A stretch of DNA of 64,000 nt from Afipia massiliensis (GCF_014203115.1 NZ_JACHIJ010000005.1:496001-560000); one strand, 5' to 3'. Shown: positions 8,497 to 18,239, counted from the first letter of the stretch. Notes: generated from the sequence alone by a model not told the origin. Numbers and translations: made by a program.

Positions 8497-10446
8497 ATGA
8501 GCGAAAATGAAAATGCAAAGGGCGTGAGCCGACGCAAATTGCTTGGAACGACTGCAGCAGCTGCGGGCGTGGGCCTCGCGGGCGGCGTTGCCCTCAAGAC
8601 CGATGGCGTAATCACGGCTGCTGACGCGCAGACTAAGACGGCGCCCGCGAAGGCGGCGCCCGCAGCGCGGCCCGCGGTTCTGAAGGCCGAAGTGCATCCC
8701 GGCGAGCTGGATGAATACTATACCTTTTTCTCGAGCGGCCAGTCCGGTGAATTGCGTATCGTTGGCTTGCCGTCGATGCGTGAGTTAATGCGGGTACCAG
8801 TGTTCAATCGCTGCAGCGCCACAGGCTGGGGCCAGACCAATGAAAGCCTGAAAGTACTGACCGAGGGGCTATTGCCCGAGACCCGCGAGTTCCTCAAGAC
8901 CCGCGGCGGCACCTACATGAATGGCGACCTGCATCACCCGCACATCTCCTTCACCGACGGCACCTATGATGGCCGCTACGCCTTCATGAACGACAAGTCC
9001 AACACCCGCGTCGCGCGGGTGCGTCTCGACGTAATGAAGTGCGACAAGATCATTCAGCTTCCGAACCAGCACACGGTGCACGGGCTGCGCGTGCAGAAAT
9101 ACCCTCGTACCGGCTATGTGTTCGCCAACGGCGAGGATGGCGTGCCGGTGCCGAACGACGGCAAGATACTTGACGATCCAAAGCAGTATCGCTCGATCTT
9201 CAGCGCGATTGACGGCGACACTATGAAGGTGGCCTGGCAGGTGATCGTCAGCGGCAATCTCGATAACGTCGATGCCGACTACCAGGGCAAGTACGCCTTC
9301 TCCACCTGCTACAATTCGGAAGAGGGCGTCACCCTCGCCGATATGACCGCCAAGGAGCAGGACTGGGTCACGATCTTCAACATCAAGCGCATCGAAGAGG
9401 CGGTGAAGAAGGGGGACTTCAAGGAAATCAACGGCGTGCCTGTCATCGATGGTCGCAAGGGCTCGCCCTATACCCGCTATGTCCCAGTTTCCAACAGCCC
9501 GCACGGCATGAACACCGCGCCGGATGGCATCCATATCGTGGCGGCGGGCAAGCTCTCTCCCACGGTCACGGTGATGGACGTGCGGCTGTTCGACCAGTTG
9601 TTCGACGACAAGATCCAACCGCGCGACGTCGTGGTCGCGGAGCCGGAACTCGGCCTCGGACCCTTGCACACGGCCTATGACGGCAAAGGCAACGCCTACA
9701 CGACGCTCTTTCTCGACAGTCAGGTCTGCAAGTGGAACATCGATCTTGCCAGGCGCGCGTTCAAGGGCGAGAAGGTCGATCCTATCCTTCAGAAGCTCGA
9801 TGTGCACTATCAGCCCGGCCACAACCATACCTCGATGGGACAGACCAAGGAAGCCGACGGAAAGTGGCTGATCTCGCTCAACAAGTTCTCAAAGGACCGC
9901 TTCCTCAATGTCGGGCCGCTTAAGCCCGAGAACGACCAACTGATCGATATCTCCGGCGACAAGATGAAACTGGTCCATGACGGTCCGAGCTTTGCCGAAC
10001 CTCATGACGCCACCATCGTTCACCGCTCCAAGATCAACCCAGTTTCGATCTGGGATCGTGCCGATCCGTTCTTTGCCGATGCCGTCAAGCAGGCCAAGAC
10101 CGACGGAATCGATCTCGAGGCCGACTCCAAGGTGATCCGGGACGGCAACAAGGTCCGTGTTTACATGACGTCGACCGCGCCGGCGTTCGGTCTCGAGCAG
10201 TTCCAGATCAAGCAGGGCGATGAGGTCACCGTCTACGTCACCAACATCGACGCGGTGGAAGACCTGACGCACGGTTTCTGCATCGTGAACTATGGGGTCA
10301 ACATGGAAGTAGCGCCCATGGCGACGGCCTCGGTGACGTTCACGGCGGATAAGGCCGGCGTCTTCTGGTACTATTGTTCGTGGTTCTGCCACGCCATGCA
10401 CATGGAGATGAAGGGCCGCATGATGGTCGAACCCAAGTCGGTTTGA
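8497..10446 (+). CDS. nosZ: Nitrous-oxide reductase, clade I
   Basis: NosZ reduces N2O to N2 in the periplasm. The 649-residue protein begins with a Tat signal (SRRKLLGTT), which is typical of clade I enzymes. The CuZ histidines are visible in DLHHPH, NSPHG, GPLHT, GHNHTS and EPHDA on a seven-bladed beta-propeller. The C-terminal cupredoxin domain carries the CuA motif [14 protein letters not shown]. All expected ligands are present, so the enzyme looks intact. A clear AGGAG site precedes the ATG, 16 bp after nosR. Confidence 0.97.
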   Translation: MSENENAKGVSRRKLLGTTAAAAGVGLAGGVALKTDGVITAADAQTKTAPAKAAPAARPAVLKAEVHPGELDEYYTFFSSGQSGELRIVGLPSMRELMRVPVFNRCSATGWGQTNESLKVLTEGLLPETREFLKTRGGTYMNGDLHHPHISFTDGTYDGRYAFMNDKSNTRVARVRLDVMKCDKIIQLPNQHTVHGLRVQKYPRTGYVFANGEDGVPVPNDGKILDDPKQYRSIFSAIDGDTMKVAWQVIVSGNLDNVDADYQGKYAFSTCYNSEEGVTLADMTAKEQDWVTIFNIKRIEEAVKKGDFKEINGVPVIDGRKGSPYTRYVPVSNSPHGMNTAPDGIHIVAAGKLSPTVTVMDVRLFDQLFDDKIQPRDVVVAEPELGLGPLHTAYDGKGNAYTTLFLDSQVCKWNIDLARRAFKGEKVDPILQKLDVHYQPGHNHTSMGQTKEADGKWLISLNKFSKDRFLNVGPLKPENDQLIDISGDKMKLVHDGPSFAEPHDATIVHRSKINPVSIWDRADPFFADAVKQAKTDGIDLEADSKVIRDGNKVRVYMTSTAPAFGLEQFQIKQGDEVTVYVTNIDAVEDLTHGFCIVNYGVNMEVAPMATASVTFTADKAGVFWYYCSWFCHAMHMEMKGRMMVEPKSV

Positions 10447-10460
10447 GGCGGGATCGGCAC

Positions 10461-11822
10461 ATGCTCTTCCTTTTACGAATCCTTCCGGCGGCGATCTTCG
10501 CCGTCGGAATCCCGGGCTTTGCGGTTGCGGAGACGCTGAGGGCCGTTCCGGAGCAGTCGTTGCAGGCTGTGCTGGACCGGGCCCTTGACGGCGACGTCAT
10601 CGAACTCTCAGCGGGTGAGTACAAGGGTGCGATCAGGATCGAGCGGCGCGTGGTATTAAGCGGACGGCCGGGCGCCGTACTCGACGGCGGCGGTGCCGGC
10701 AACGTCGTCACCGTGACATCGCCTGATGTCACGGTTCGCGGCATAACCATCCGGGGATCGGGCTACGATCTGGAAAAGATGGATTCCGGTGTGTTTCTCG
10801 CGAAGACCGCGCAACGTGCCCTAGTCGAAAACAACCGCTTCGAAGGCAACCTTTACGGTGTTTACGTCCATGGCGCGACGGGGTCACGCGTGCAGCGAAA
10901 TATCATTGAGGGCATGCAGGACAGACGGCTCAACGAACGCGGTAACGGCGTATCGGTCTGGAATGCGCCCGATGTCACCATCGCCGAGAATACGTTCCGC
11001 TACGGCCGCGACGGCATCTTCACGATTTCCAGCCGCAAGGACCGCTTCATCAACAACCGCTTCGACCAAGTTCGGTTCGCGGTGCATTACATGTACACCA
11101 ACGACAGCGAAGTCAGCGGCAACGTTTCCATCGGCAATCACGTTGGCTACGCTATCATGTATTCGAACCGGCTAATGATCCGCAACAACATCTCGGACCG
11201 CGACCGCGACTACGGACTGCTGTTCAACTACGCTAATTACGCCGAGATCGACGGCAATTGGGTTAACGGTGGCTCGCTCGATAATATTGCAAGCAGGAAG
11301 GACGAAGGTCCGGTCGAAGAACGCGGCATGCTGCCGGAATCGAAACCCGAACCGGGCCTGCGCAGCGGACCAGGGAAATGCGTCTTCATCTACAACACCA
11401 ACCACAACAAGTTTCGTAACAACTGGTTCGAGCGTTGCGGCATCGGGGTTCATTTCACTGCCGGCTCCGAGGGTAACGAGATCACCGGCAACGCTTTTGT
11501 CGGTAACCGAAACCAAGTGAAGTATGTCGGCACCCGCGACCTCGACTGGTCTAAGGGGGGCCGCGGCAACTACTGGAGCGACAATCCGGCGTTCGATCTC
11601 AATGGCGACGGCATCGCCGACACCGCCTACCGCCCCAACGATCTCGTCGACCGGGTGCTGTGGACCGCGCCGTCGGCGAAGGTGCTGATCAACAGCCCCG
11701 CGGTGCAGGTGCTGCGCTGGGCGCAGGCGCAGTTTCCCGCGCTTTATCCCGGCGGCGTCGTCGACACCCATCCTTTGATCGCGCCACCGCCGAAGCCATC
11801 AACCAGTCGGAGGCTGCAATGA
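10461..11822 (+). CDS. nosD: NosD, periplasmic copper-site maturation protein
   Basis: This 453-residue protein has a signal peptide (cleavage probably after GFAVA) followed by a right-handed parallel beta-helix of CASH-type repeats. These show as recurring N-x-F/I turns such as NNRFEGN, NTFRYGRDG and NNRFDQV. NosD works with the NosFY ABC transporter in building the CuZ centre. An open frame begins earlier, at 10374, inside nosZ. The ATG at 10461 is preferred because it starts the signal peptide right after the nosZ stop. Its 3' end overlaps nosF as ATGA. Confidence 0.93.
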   Translation: MLFLLRILPAAIFAVGIPGFAVAETLRAVPEQSLQAVLDRALDGDVIELSAGEYKGAIRIERRVVLSGRPGAVLDGGGAGNVVTVTSPDVTVRGITIRGSGYDLEKMDSGVFLAKTAQRALVENNRFEGNLYGVYVHGATGSRVQRNIIEGMQDRRLNERGNGVSVWNAPDVTIAENTFRYGRDGIFTISSRKDRFINNRFDQVRFAVHYMYTNDSEVSGNVSIGNHVGYAIMYSNRLMIRNNISDRDRDYGLLFNYANYAEIDGNWVNGGSLDNIASRKDEGPVEERGMLPESKPEPGLRSGPGKCVFIYNTNHNKFRNNWFERCGIGVHFTAGSEGNEITGNAFVGNRNQVKYVGTRDLDWSKGGRGNYWSDNPAFDLNGDGIADTAYRPNDLVDRVLWTAPSAKVLINSPAVQVLRWAQAQFPALYPGGVVDTHPLIAPPPKPSTSRRLQ

Positions 11823-12721
11823 CCATCACTGTCGCCGTCAACGGCGTGGAGAAGAGGTACGGCGCGGTCAAGGCGCTGCGCAATGTTTCGTTCGACCTCG
11901 GTCCGGGACGGCTGAACGCGTTGGTCGGCCACAACGGCGCCGGCAAGACCACGCTGATCAAGCTGATGCTCGGCCTCATTCATGCCGAGCGCGGCGCGGT
12001 CCGCGTGCTCGACGAGGATCCGGCGGCCGGCGAATTCTCGGCGCGCCGGCAGCTCGGCTATCTGCCGGAGAATGTCGCGTTCAACGCCGCTTTGACCGGG
12101 CGCGAAACACTGGCGTTCTACGCGCGGCTGAAGCAGATAGAGCCCGCTTCGGCCTGGCCGCTGCTCGACCGCGTCGGCCTGATGCATGCCGCCGATCGCA
12201 GGGTCGGGACTTATTCCAAGGGCATGCGCCAGCGCCTCGGCCTAGCCCAGGCGCTGCTGGGGCGGCCGCGCGTCCTGTTACTGGACGAGCCGACCACGGG
12301 GCTAGACCCGGCGCTGCGTCAGACCTTCTACGAGATCCTTGGCGAATTGCGCGACGACGGCGCCACCGTCCTGATCTCCTCGCACGCGCTCACCGAACTT
12401 GAGGATCGCGCCGAGCATGTGTTGATCATGAACCGCGGGCTACTGGTCGCGCAGGGCACGCTGGCGGAACTGCGCTCGATCTCGCAACTGCCAATCCGGG
12501 TTTCGCTCGATATTGCGCCCGGGGCCACCGTCCCGCCGGGATGGATAAACGGGACGAGTGTCGCAACTCCGCATGGCCGCATCCTGCTGGTGCCCGATGA
12601 GGTCAGCAAGATGGAGTTGCTGCGCGTCGCGGCCGGCGATCCCTGCGTCACCAATATCGAGATCGCGGCTCCGACGCTCGACGATCTCTACGCCCATTTT
12701 CTGCGAGGGAATGCCGCATGA
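11819..12721 (+). CDS. nosF: NosF, ABC transporter ATPase
   Basis: The 300-residue ATPase energises the NosDFY complex. It shows Walker A GHNGAGKTT (about residue 36), the ABC signature YSKGMRQRLG, Walker B VLLLDEPTTGLDP, and a switch histidine in LISSHAL. The ATG overlaps the nosD stop (ATGA), and its own stop overlaps nosY in the same way, so the genes are translationally coupled. Confidence 0.95.
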   Translation: MTITVAVNGVEKRYGAVKALRNVSFDLGPGRLNALVGHNGAGKTTLIKLMLGLIHAERGAVRVLDEDPAAGEFSARRQLGYLPENVAFNAALTGRETLAFYARLKQIEPASAWPLLDRVGLMHAADRRVGTYSKGMRQRLGLAQALLGRPRVLLLDEPTTGLDPALRQTFYEILGELRDDGATVLISSHALTELEDRAEHVLIMNRGLLVAQGTLAELRSISQLPIRVSLDIAPGATVPPGWINGTSVATPHGRILLVPDEVSKMELLRVAAGDPCVTNIEIAAPTLDDLYAHFLRGNAA

Positions 12722-13545
12722 GAAACATCGTCATCATCGCGGCGAAGGAAATCAAGGAAGGCTTGCGCAACCGCTGGGTTCTGGCGACTACATTGCTCTT
12801 GGCCGCGCTGTCGCTGTCCTTGACATTCCTCGGCAGCGCGCCGACTGGCAACGTCGGCGCTGGCGCGCTTGACGTCGTGGTCGTCAGCCTGTCTAGCCTC
12901 ACCATCTTTCTGCTACCGCTGATCGCCCTTTTGATCTCGCATGACGCGGTGGTCGGCGAGATGGAGCGGGGCACCATGATCCTGCTGCTCAGCTATCCCG
13001 TCGGCCGCTATCAGGTTATCCTTGGAAAATTCTGCGGACACGTGTTGATCCTCGCCTTCGCCACCGTGATCGGCTATGGCGCGGCGGCCGCAGCACTTGC
13101 CATCACCGGCGCCTCAGTGCTGACCTCGAGTTGGTACGCCTTCGCTTCGATGCTCGGAACATCGATCCTGCTCGGTGCGGTGTTTGTTGCGATCGGATAT
13201 CTGATCAGCAGCCTTGTGCGCGATCGCGGTACCGCAGCGGGCATTTCCGTGGGGGTTTGGCTGTTGATGGTGCTGGTGTTCGACATGGCGCTGCTCGGCA
13301 TCCTGGTGGTCGATCAGGGACGCATCGTCTCGGCGCCGGTGCTCGAGGCACTGCTGTTCCTCAACCCGACCGATCTTTATCGGCTGACCAATCTGACCGG
13401 GTTCAACGTTAGCCAGTTTTCCGGCATGGCCGGACTGGCCGGGACCGCGAGCACGGGCATCGGCGCACTGCTGCTGGGTCTGGTGGTCTGGATAGCCGCG
13501 CCGCTCGGGCTCGCGACCGCATTCTTTGCGCGGAGAGAATTATGA
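12718..13545 (+). CDS. nosY: NosY, ABC transporter permease
   Basis: The 275-residue inner-membrane protein has about six helices and resembles ABC-2 permeases. It begins with a short cytoplasmic stretch, MRNIVIIAAKEIKEGLRNRW, typical of NosY. It partners NosF and NosD in CuZ assembly. Both ends overlap neighbouring genes by four bases. Confidence 0.94.
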   Translation: MRNIVIIAAKEIKEGLRNRWVLATTLLLAALSLSLTFLGSAPTGNVGAGALDVVVVSLSSLTIFLLPLIALLISHDAVVGEMERGTMILLLSYPVGRYQVILGKFCGHVLILAFATVIGYGAAAAALAITGASVLTSSWYAFASMLGTSILLGAVFVAIGYLISSLVRDRGTAAGISVGVWLLMVLVFDMALLGILVVDQGRIVSAPVLEALLFLNPTDLYRLTNLTGFNVSQFSGMAGLAGTASTGIGALLLGLVVWIAAPLGLATAFFARREL

Positions 13546-14099
13546 GTTTGCGAACCTTGCGAATCCTGGCCGCCGCTCTCGCCGCGATCTTTCTCGCGGG
13601 ATGCAATCAGGATGCAGCCAATTCGGTGGTGCCGCCGCCGGTGGCGCTCAACAGCGACGCCATGGGCGTGTTCTGCGGCATGAATCTGCTCGAACATCCC
13701 GGACCAAAAGGCCAGATTATTACGGCCGGCCGGATCGACCCATTCTGGTTCTCGTCGGTCCGCGACACCGTGGCCTTCACCTTGATGCCCGACCAGCCCC
13801 GCGACATCCGGGCGATCTATGTTTCGGACATGGCGCGGGCGACAAGCTGGGATAATCCGGGCCCAACAAACTGGGTCGATGCGCGCAAGGCATTTTTCGT
13901 GATCGAAAGCCGCAAACAGGGCGGCATGGGAGCAGCCGAGGCGGTGCCGTTCGGAAATCGCGAGGCCGCCGAAGCGTTTGCCAACGACAATGCCGGCCGG
14001 GTGGTGACATTCGAGCAAATCCCAAGTGCATACGTGCTCGGCAGCGACGTGCCGACCGACCAGAGCCAGCACGGTCGTCCGGACGTGCGGGTCAACTGA
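13542..14099 (+). CDS. nosL: NosL, copper-binding lipoprotein
   Basis: NosL delivers Cu(I) to apo-NosZ/NosDFY. The 185-residue precursor has a lipoprotein signal with lipobox FLAGC near residue 20. The metal-binding motif FCGMNL follows, with the Cys and Met that bind copper, then EHPGPKGQI. Further methionines and histidines are scattered through the domain. The start overlaps nosY. Confidence 0.93.
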   Translation: MSLRTLRILAAALAAIFLAGCNQDAANSVVPPPVALNSDAMGVFCGMNLLEHPGPKGQIITAGRIDPFWFSSVRDTVAFTLMPDQPRDIRAIYVSDMARATSWDNPGPTNWVDARKAFFVIESRKQGGMGAAEAVPFGNREAAEAFANDNAGRVVTFEQIPSAYVLGSDVPTDQSQHGRPDVRVN

Positions 14100-14112
14100 C
14101 GAGGAACAGCCG

Positions 14113-15111
14113 ATGCTCAAACGAGAACTCACCCGTCGGCGCATGATCGTCATTGCCGCGAGCGCCGCCGGATCGACATTTCTGACCGGCGGCCGAGCGG
14201 CCGCGGCGGACGAATCTGTGCGCTGGCGCGGATCAGCGCTCGGGGCGCAGGTGTCGATCGAGATCCATCATTCGGACCGCGAAGAGGCCCAACGGCTGGT
14301 TTACAGATGTGTGCTAGATGTACGGCGGCTTGAGCAACAGTTCAGCCTGTACCGGACCGATTCAGCGATCTCAAAGCTCAACCGCACCGGCATCCTCGTT
14401 TCTCCCAGCACTGAGATGGTCGCACTGTTGAAGTCCGCGTTGCGGTTCGCGAGTGTGACCGACGGCGCGTTCGATCCGACGGTCCAGCCGCTTTGGCAGC
14501 TTTACGCTGAACACTTTTCTTCGGACGAACCGCACCCCGCCGGCCCGTCGGCGCAAAAGCTGGCTGAGACGCTCGCGAAGGTTGGCCATAGCGGCTTGCT
14601 GGTTAGTGACGATCGCGTGGCACTCCTCAAGCCCGGCGCCGCGATCACCTTGAACGGCATCGCACAAGGATACGCCACTGACCGCGTTGTGGATATTTTA
14701 CGCGGATCGGGGTTATCAACGACGCTCGTCAATATGGGCGAGATACGCGCGATCGCAGCTAGACCGGATGGGACACCATGGCGCGTCGGACTAGCCGATC
14801 CGGACGAGGCCGGCGCGCTCACGGAAACCATCGATCTTGTCGATCGCGCGGTTGCGACCACCGCCGGAGCGGGTTTCCGTTTCGACACGGCGGGTCGGTT
14901 CAATCATCTGTTCGACTCAAAGACTGGACGCAGTCCCGCCCTGTACCGCACGGTCAGCGTGATCGCTCCGACCGCAACCGAAGCCGACGCGCTTTCGACG
15001 GCTTTCAGCCTGATGCCAGCGTCTCGGATCGCCGACGTTGTTGCGGTTCGGTCGGGCACGCAGGTTCGGCTGACCACTGCAGACGGACGATCGTGCGTGT
15101 ACGGCGCATGA
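14113..15111 (+). CDS. nosX: NosX, ApbE-like FAD:protein FMN transferase
   Basis: NosX flavinylates the FMN domain of NosR by transferring FMN from FAD to a threonine. The 332-residue precursor has a Tat-type signal (TRRRMIVIAAS). The ApbE core shows DGAFDPTVQPLW, the nucleotide-binding LNGIAQGYATDRV and LVNMGEIRA. The ATG at 14113 follows a GAGGA site; an upstream in-frame start at 14026 lies inside nosL and is not used. Last gene of the nos run. Confidence 0.93.
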   Translation: MLKRELTRRRMIVIAASAAGSTFLTGGRAAAADESVRWRGSALGAQVSIEIHHSDREEAQRLVYRCVLDVRRLEQQFSLYRTDSAISKLNRTGILVSPSTEMVALLKSALRFASVTDGAFDPTVQPLWQLYAEHFSSDEPHPAGPSAQKLAETLAKVGHSGLLVSDDRVALLKPGAAITLNGIAQGYATDRVVDILRGSGLSTTLVNMGEIRAIAARPDGTPWRVGLADPDEAGALTETIDLVDRAVATTAGAGFRFDTAGRFNHLFDSKTGRSPALYRTVSVIAPTATEADALSTAFSLMPASRIADVVAVRSGTQVRLTTADGRSCVYGA

Positions 15112-15205
15112 CGACGGTCGCCCGACATCGGATCTCAAAGTCGGAGATAAACTAAACGCGAGGTGTTGAGCTTTTGAATGGCGAACGTGAAAAGAGGAGA
15201 ATGGA

Positions 15206-15589
15206 ATGCGAGGACTGTTGTTCATTACGCTGTTGGTAGTTGCGTGCTCGGGTGAAGTAAGAGCTCAGGACGCCGTCGCAGGCGAGAAGGTTTTCGCCGT
15301 CTGCAAGTCCTGTCACCAGATCGGTGAGAACGCAAAGAACGTCGTCGGACCGACTCTCAACGGCCTCATAGGCCGCAAGGCTGGCAGCGTGCCGGGCTAC
15401 TCATATTCTGTCGCGAACAAGGACTCCGGTATCACTTGGGAAGAGTCGACCTTCCGCGAATACATCAAGGATCCTAAGGCCAAGATTCCGGGCACAAAGA
15501 TGATCTACGCCGGATTGAAGGATGAAAAAAGAACCACTGACTTGATCGCGTTCCTGAAGCAGTTCGACGCCGACGGCAAAAAGAAGTAG
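15206..15589 (+). CDS. Class I cytochrome c (c2/c550-like)
   Basis: This 127-residue exported protein binds one haem through CKSCH (Cys33, Cys36, His37), with Met99 in IPGTKM as the distal ligand. It fits a small soluble electron carrier between the bc1 complex and periplasmic reductases, here probably NosZ. The signal ends near VRAQ; a VVAC at residues 11-14 could alternatively be a lipobox. A strong AGAGGAG ribosome site is present. It lies 94 bp after nosX and before a hairpin, so it may be read with the nos genes. Confidence 0.88.
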   Translation: MRGLLFITLLVVACSGEVRAQDAVAGEKVFAVCKSCHQIGENAKNVVGPTLNGLIGRKAGSVPGYSYSVANKDSGITWEESTFREYIKDPKAKIPGTKMIYAGLKDEKRTTDLIAFLKQFDADGKKK

Positions 15590-15637
15590 TGGCTGTTCTA
15601 AAACGTAGCTTCTTTAATTTGTAACCGAAAAGAGACG

Positions 15638-15670
15638 CGGGACCCGAAAAGATAAGCTTTCCGGGGCCCG
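15638..15670 (+). terminator. Strong hairpin after the nos/cytochrome c genes
   Basis: Arms CGGGACCCGAAAAG and CTTTCCGGGGCCCG pair over 12 of 14 positions around the loop ATAAG, 49 bp after the cytochrome c stop. No T-tract follows, so it may be a factor-dependent terminator or a 3'-end stabiliser. Confidence 0.5.
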
Positions 15671-15832
15671 AGTCATTTAGGAGATGTAAACGCGTTCACA
15701 GACGAAAGCGCAGGAATCGGAATTTGTAACAGTGAGCTTGAGAAACTCCTGCGGGAGGGCCCTTCCTTCAGAACCGAAGGACCAGCGAATTCTGCAACTC
15801 CACAGATCGTCTCCTTCGGCGCTACCGGTACC

Positions 15833-16114
15833 TTAAAGGCGGGTTACGCCGAGACTGTTGAGAAACTCGTAGAGGCGCTCCACGCTGTAGTCGTCGGTAC
15901 GCCCGTTGCGGAGTTCGGACACCTTCTGGCGAGAGAGCCCCATGATCGCGCCCGCCGCGCCATCGCTCAGACCGCGTTCAACGATGACGTCGTCGACCTT
16001 CGAAACGAGCTTAGCCTTCAGGAGTCGCGTTTCATCATCCGGAAGTCCGAGGTCTGCGAAGACGTTGCCGGACCCAATGGTGCCCAATGCAGTCCGCCGA
16101 TGCTTTTGCGTCAT
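15833..16114 (-). CDS. XRE-type antitoxin-like DNA-binding protein
   Basis: The 93-residue protein contains SGNVFADLGLPDDETRLLKA followed by a helix-turn-helix with recognition segment GLSRQKVSELRNGR. That is the architecture of HigA-like or XRE antitoxins whose partners are RelE/HigB-like toxins. No such toxin gene is visible next to it. It lies 16 bp downstream of the PIN-domain gene on the same strand, so it may be a third gene of that operon or an orphan. Confidence 0.75.
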   Translation of the reverse strand: MTQKHRRTALGTIGSGNVFADLGLPDDETRLLKAKLVSKVDDVIVERGLSDGAAGAIMGLSRQKVSELRNGRTDDYSVERLYEFLNSLGVTRL

Positions 16115-16130
16115 CGCTCCGCCCCCGTGC

Positions 16131-16727
16131 TTACGGCCGCCAACTACTTCCGATTTCGGCAGACTCGTCGGTGCCGTCCGGGAGGTCGGTGAACCTACGG
16201 GGGCGCTTCGTGGGATCGGCAGGATGCGTCATCGCTCGAATGATGTCGTCAGCCGACGCAACGATGCCGAGGTCCTGCAGCCCGCGCAGCCAGGAAACCG
16301 TACTGGAGAGATGCACGTTGCGCGGCCTGCGAATAACCTTGACGGAACGGAAGTCGGCGTCCTCGAACAACAGCAGCGCCGCCTGGTCGTCACGGACGTA
16401 TTTTTCCAGCCCGTGCTGGAAGAAGTCGGCGATGGCCGCCTCGCCAAGGCTTTGGCCGGTTTTGAATGTGCCCTGGGCACGTAGGGCAGCCGCCATCTTG
16501 CCGACGTTCGTTTCCTCGATCGTGAACACCTTCGGATGCGCCTCGACGAACGCCTTGACCTCGCGGTCCTTGAGGTAGTTCTCGGGATCCGACGTCAACT
16601 CGGCGTAAACTTGGTCGATGAGGACCACCGGCATCCCAAGCTTCGCCAGCAGAGGCATCTCTCCGGCAACCCAGAGGCTGTTGATCGGCCCGGCATCCGG
16701 GATGATGAGAACGCAGCGGGCGGTCAT
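16131..16727 (-). CDS. PIN-domain toxin-like nuclease
   Basis: The 198-residue protein starts with a PIN-type beta strand and acidic residue (VLIIPDAGPINSL, Asp11). It has further acidic residues in VYAELTSD, SLGEAAIADF and LLLFEDADFR, consistent with a metal-dependent RNase active site. Its start overlaps the stop of the ribbon-helix-helix gene as ATGA, the usual antitoxin-first order. It is longer than VapC-type toxins (about 130 residues); the C-terminal 50 residues are not recognisable. Confidence 0.75.
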   Translation of the reverse strand: MTARCVLIIPDAGPINSLWVAGEMPLLAKLGMPVVLIDQVYAELTSDPENYLKDREVKAFVEAHPKVFTIEETNVGKMAAALRAQGTFKTGQSLGEAAIADFFQHGLEKYVRDDQAALLLFEDADFRSVKVIRRPRNVHLSSTVSWLRGLQDLGIVASADDIIRAMTHPADPTKRPRRFTDLPDGTDESAEIGSSWRP

Positions 16728-17068
16728 TGCGGTAGTCCCGCTTCCCGGCAGATACGCAGGAAATTTTCTGTCATCTGGGTGATCTCGTGGGGAGGGAGCC
16801 GCGGAAGATCAAGGCCACGATCGCCGAGTGCGACCAGCAGTTCCGCATAGTCACGCAGCCCGGACTGCTCGATCGCCTGCGCCTTGTCGATCTCCCCCTT
16901 GGAGAAGGCGACCAACGGATCGTTAGTGCCGTCATTCGGTCGGTAGCCCGTGACCTTCGTGAGGTGATCCCTGACGAGCGCGGTCAACGTCGTTCCGTGG
17001 GTGGCCGCGTAGGATTTCCCTCGCTGAACCAGTTCGTCGTCAAGATTGAATGTCGTATTACGCTTCAT
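16724..17068 (-). CDS. Ribbon-helix-helix antitoxin-like protein
   Basis: The 114-residue protein begins MKRNTTFNLDDELVQRGKSY, a CopG/MetJ-type ribbon and first helix, then TTLTALVRDHL. The C-terminal half would wrap the PIN toxin. I use the ATG at 17068; a longer frame to 17218 includes an unlikely N-terminal extension crossing the promoter region. Gene order and the 4-bp overlap with the PIN gene indicate a type II toxin-antitoxin module. A quasi-palindrome lies 16 bp upstream. Confidence 0.78.
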   Translation of the reverse strand: MKRNTTFNLDDELVQRGKSYAATHGTTLTALVRDHLTKVTGYRPNDGTNDPLVAFSKGEIDKAQAIEQSGLRDYAELLVALGDRGLDLPRLPPHEITQMTENFLRICREAGLPQ

Positions 17069-17084
17069 CGCCGATCTCCATGGC

Positions 17085-17100
17085 TCACATATATACGTGA
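17085..17100 (-). promoter_or_regulatory. Quasi-palindromic operator candidate of the RHH/PIN module
   Basis: The sequence TCACATATATACGTGA has TCAC/GTGA ends and an AT-rich centre with two mismatched positions. It sits directly before the antitoxin ATG, where ribbon-helix-helix antitoxins usually autoregulate. Confidence 0.4.
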
Positions 17101-17142
17101 AAACGGCATGGAACAATATCCTCATGACCGGGCTTGCAGATT

Positions 17143-17181
17143 TTTCTACCGATACTATGTTTATTATAAATTTGGTAGAAA
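17143..17181. repeat. 8-bp inverted repeat before the nucleotidyltransferase gene
   Basis: Arms TTTCTACC and GGTAGAAA are separated by 23 AT-rich bases, and the second arm ends at the A of the proposed start codon. It lies in the divergent interval between the antitoxin and the 17181 gene and may be an operator. Confidence 0.35.
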
Positions 17182-18239
17182 TGTCCGCACCAATGTCAGA
17201 CCTCGAACCCATTGCCATGGACCGAACCCAGCTCCGGCATCTCGAAGATGCCCGTGAGATGTGGGAGCGCTACGAGTTTTTCCTGACGCTGCAGGAAAAG
17301 TTCCGCGGCGCCATGGGGTGGAAGACGGTCGGTCCCCACGAATACCTCACGACCTATTTCACCAACCCGACCACCGGCAAAAAGCAGATGGGCTCGCTCG
17401 GCCGGCGCTCGCCCGAGACCGAGAAGAAGAAGACCGACTTCGACCTGGGCCGGGCCGAGGTCGACAAGGCTGCGGCCAAAATGAAGCTCGAGCTCGAACC
17501 GCTCATCCGGGTCGGGCGCGCGCTTCGGATCGGCCGGCTCGAGCCGATCGCCAGCGACGTGCTGCGCGAACTCGCGAGGCATGAACTCTTCGACGAGAAG
17601 CTGCTCGTGATCGGCAGCGCCGCCATGCACCTCTTCGAGGCGTCCGCCGGTGCCCTGCTGCCGCGATCGCTATTCGCGGAAGGTGACTTGGACCTGCTGT
17701 CGTCGGCGGAGAGCCGCCAGGAAGCGATGGAAGAACTCCTTCCGGTCATCCAGCGCGCAGACAAGTCCTTCGTGCTTCACGCCGCCTCCCGATCGATCAG
17801 GAACGACCACGGCTTCCGGGTCCACCTGCACACACGCCGATCCCTGCTCAAATCCATCGATCAGCTGGACGGGACCTCCGAAGAGCAGTTGTCCGTGCTG
17901 CACAGCCTGCTCGATCTCGAGCCGGTGTCGGCGGTCGCGATCGCCCGTGACGGTGTGCTCGTCGGAATGACGGGAATGGATCCGCGGGCGTTCGCGCTTA
18001 CGAAATACGCGCTGGCCACGCTGGATCCGGACCGAGACGGGGCCGCGACGCGCATGGCCAAGGACCAGGCCTACGCCGTCGGGCGGCTGGTCGTGCGGTT
18101 CGGGACAAGACCATTTGAGGAAGACCATCTGGCCGCGTTCCCCGCCTTCGCCGAGTCCATCGAGACCGGCGATCCCGAGGTCGCGGGCGTCATTGGCGCC
18201 GCATCGGCGACGCCTGCACCGTTGATGAAACGAGCATGA
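17181..18239 (+). CDS. GSU2403-type nucleotidyltransferase-fold protein
   Basis: The 352-residue protein carries a nucleotidyltransferase-like signature: GSAAMHLFEASAG followed by GDLDLL with two acidic residues, as in the GSU2403 family. The N-terminal half is charged and helical; a C-terminal helical region follows. Members occur near mobile or defence-type genes and have no established substrate. The open frame starts at 17046, overlapping the antitoxin gene on the other strand. I prefer the ATG at 17181 (MSAPMSDLEP), which has a GGTAG just upstream. It is divergent from the RHH/PIN pair. Confidence 0.7.
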   Translation: MSAPMSDLEPIAMDRTQLRHLEDAREMWERYEFFLTLQEKFRGAMGWKTVGPHEYLTTYFTNPTTGKKQMGSLGRRSPETEKKKTDFDLGRAEVDKAAAKMKLELEPLIRVGRALRIGRLEPIASDVLRELARHELFDEKLLVIGSAAMHLFEASAGALLPRSLFAEGDLDLLSSAESRQEAMEELLPVIQRADKSFVLHAASRSIRNDHGFRVHLHTRRSLLKSIDQLDGTSEEQLSVLHSLLDLEPVSAVAIARDGVLVGMTGMDPRAFALTKYALATLDPDRDGAATRMAKDQAYAVGRLVVRFGTRPFEEDHLAAFPAFAESIETGDPEVAGVIGAASATPAPLMKRA

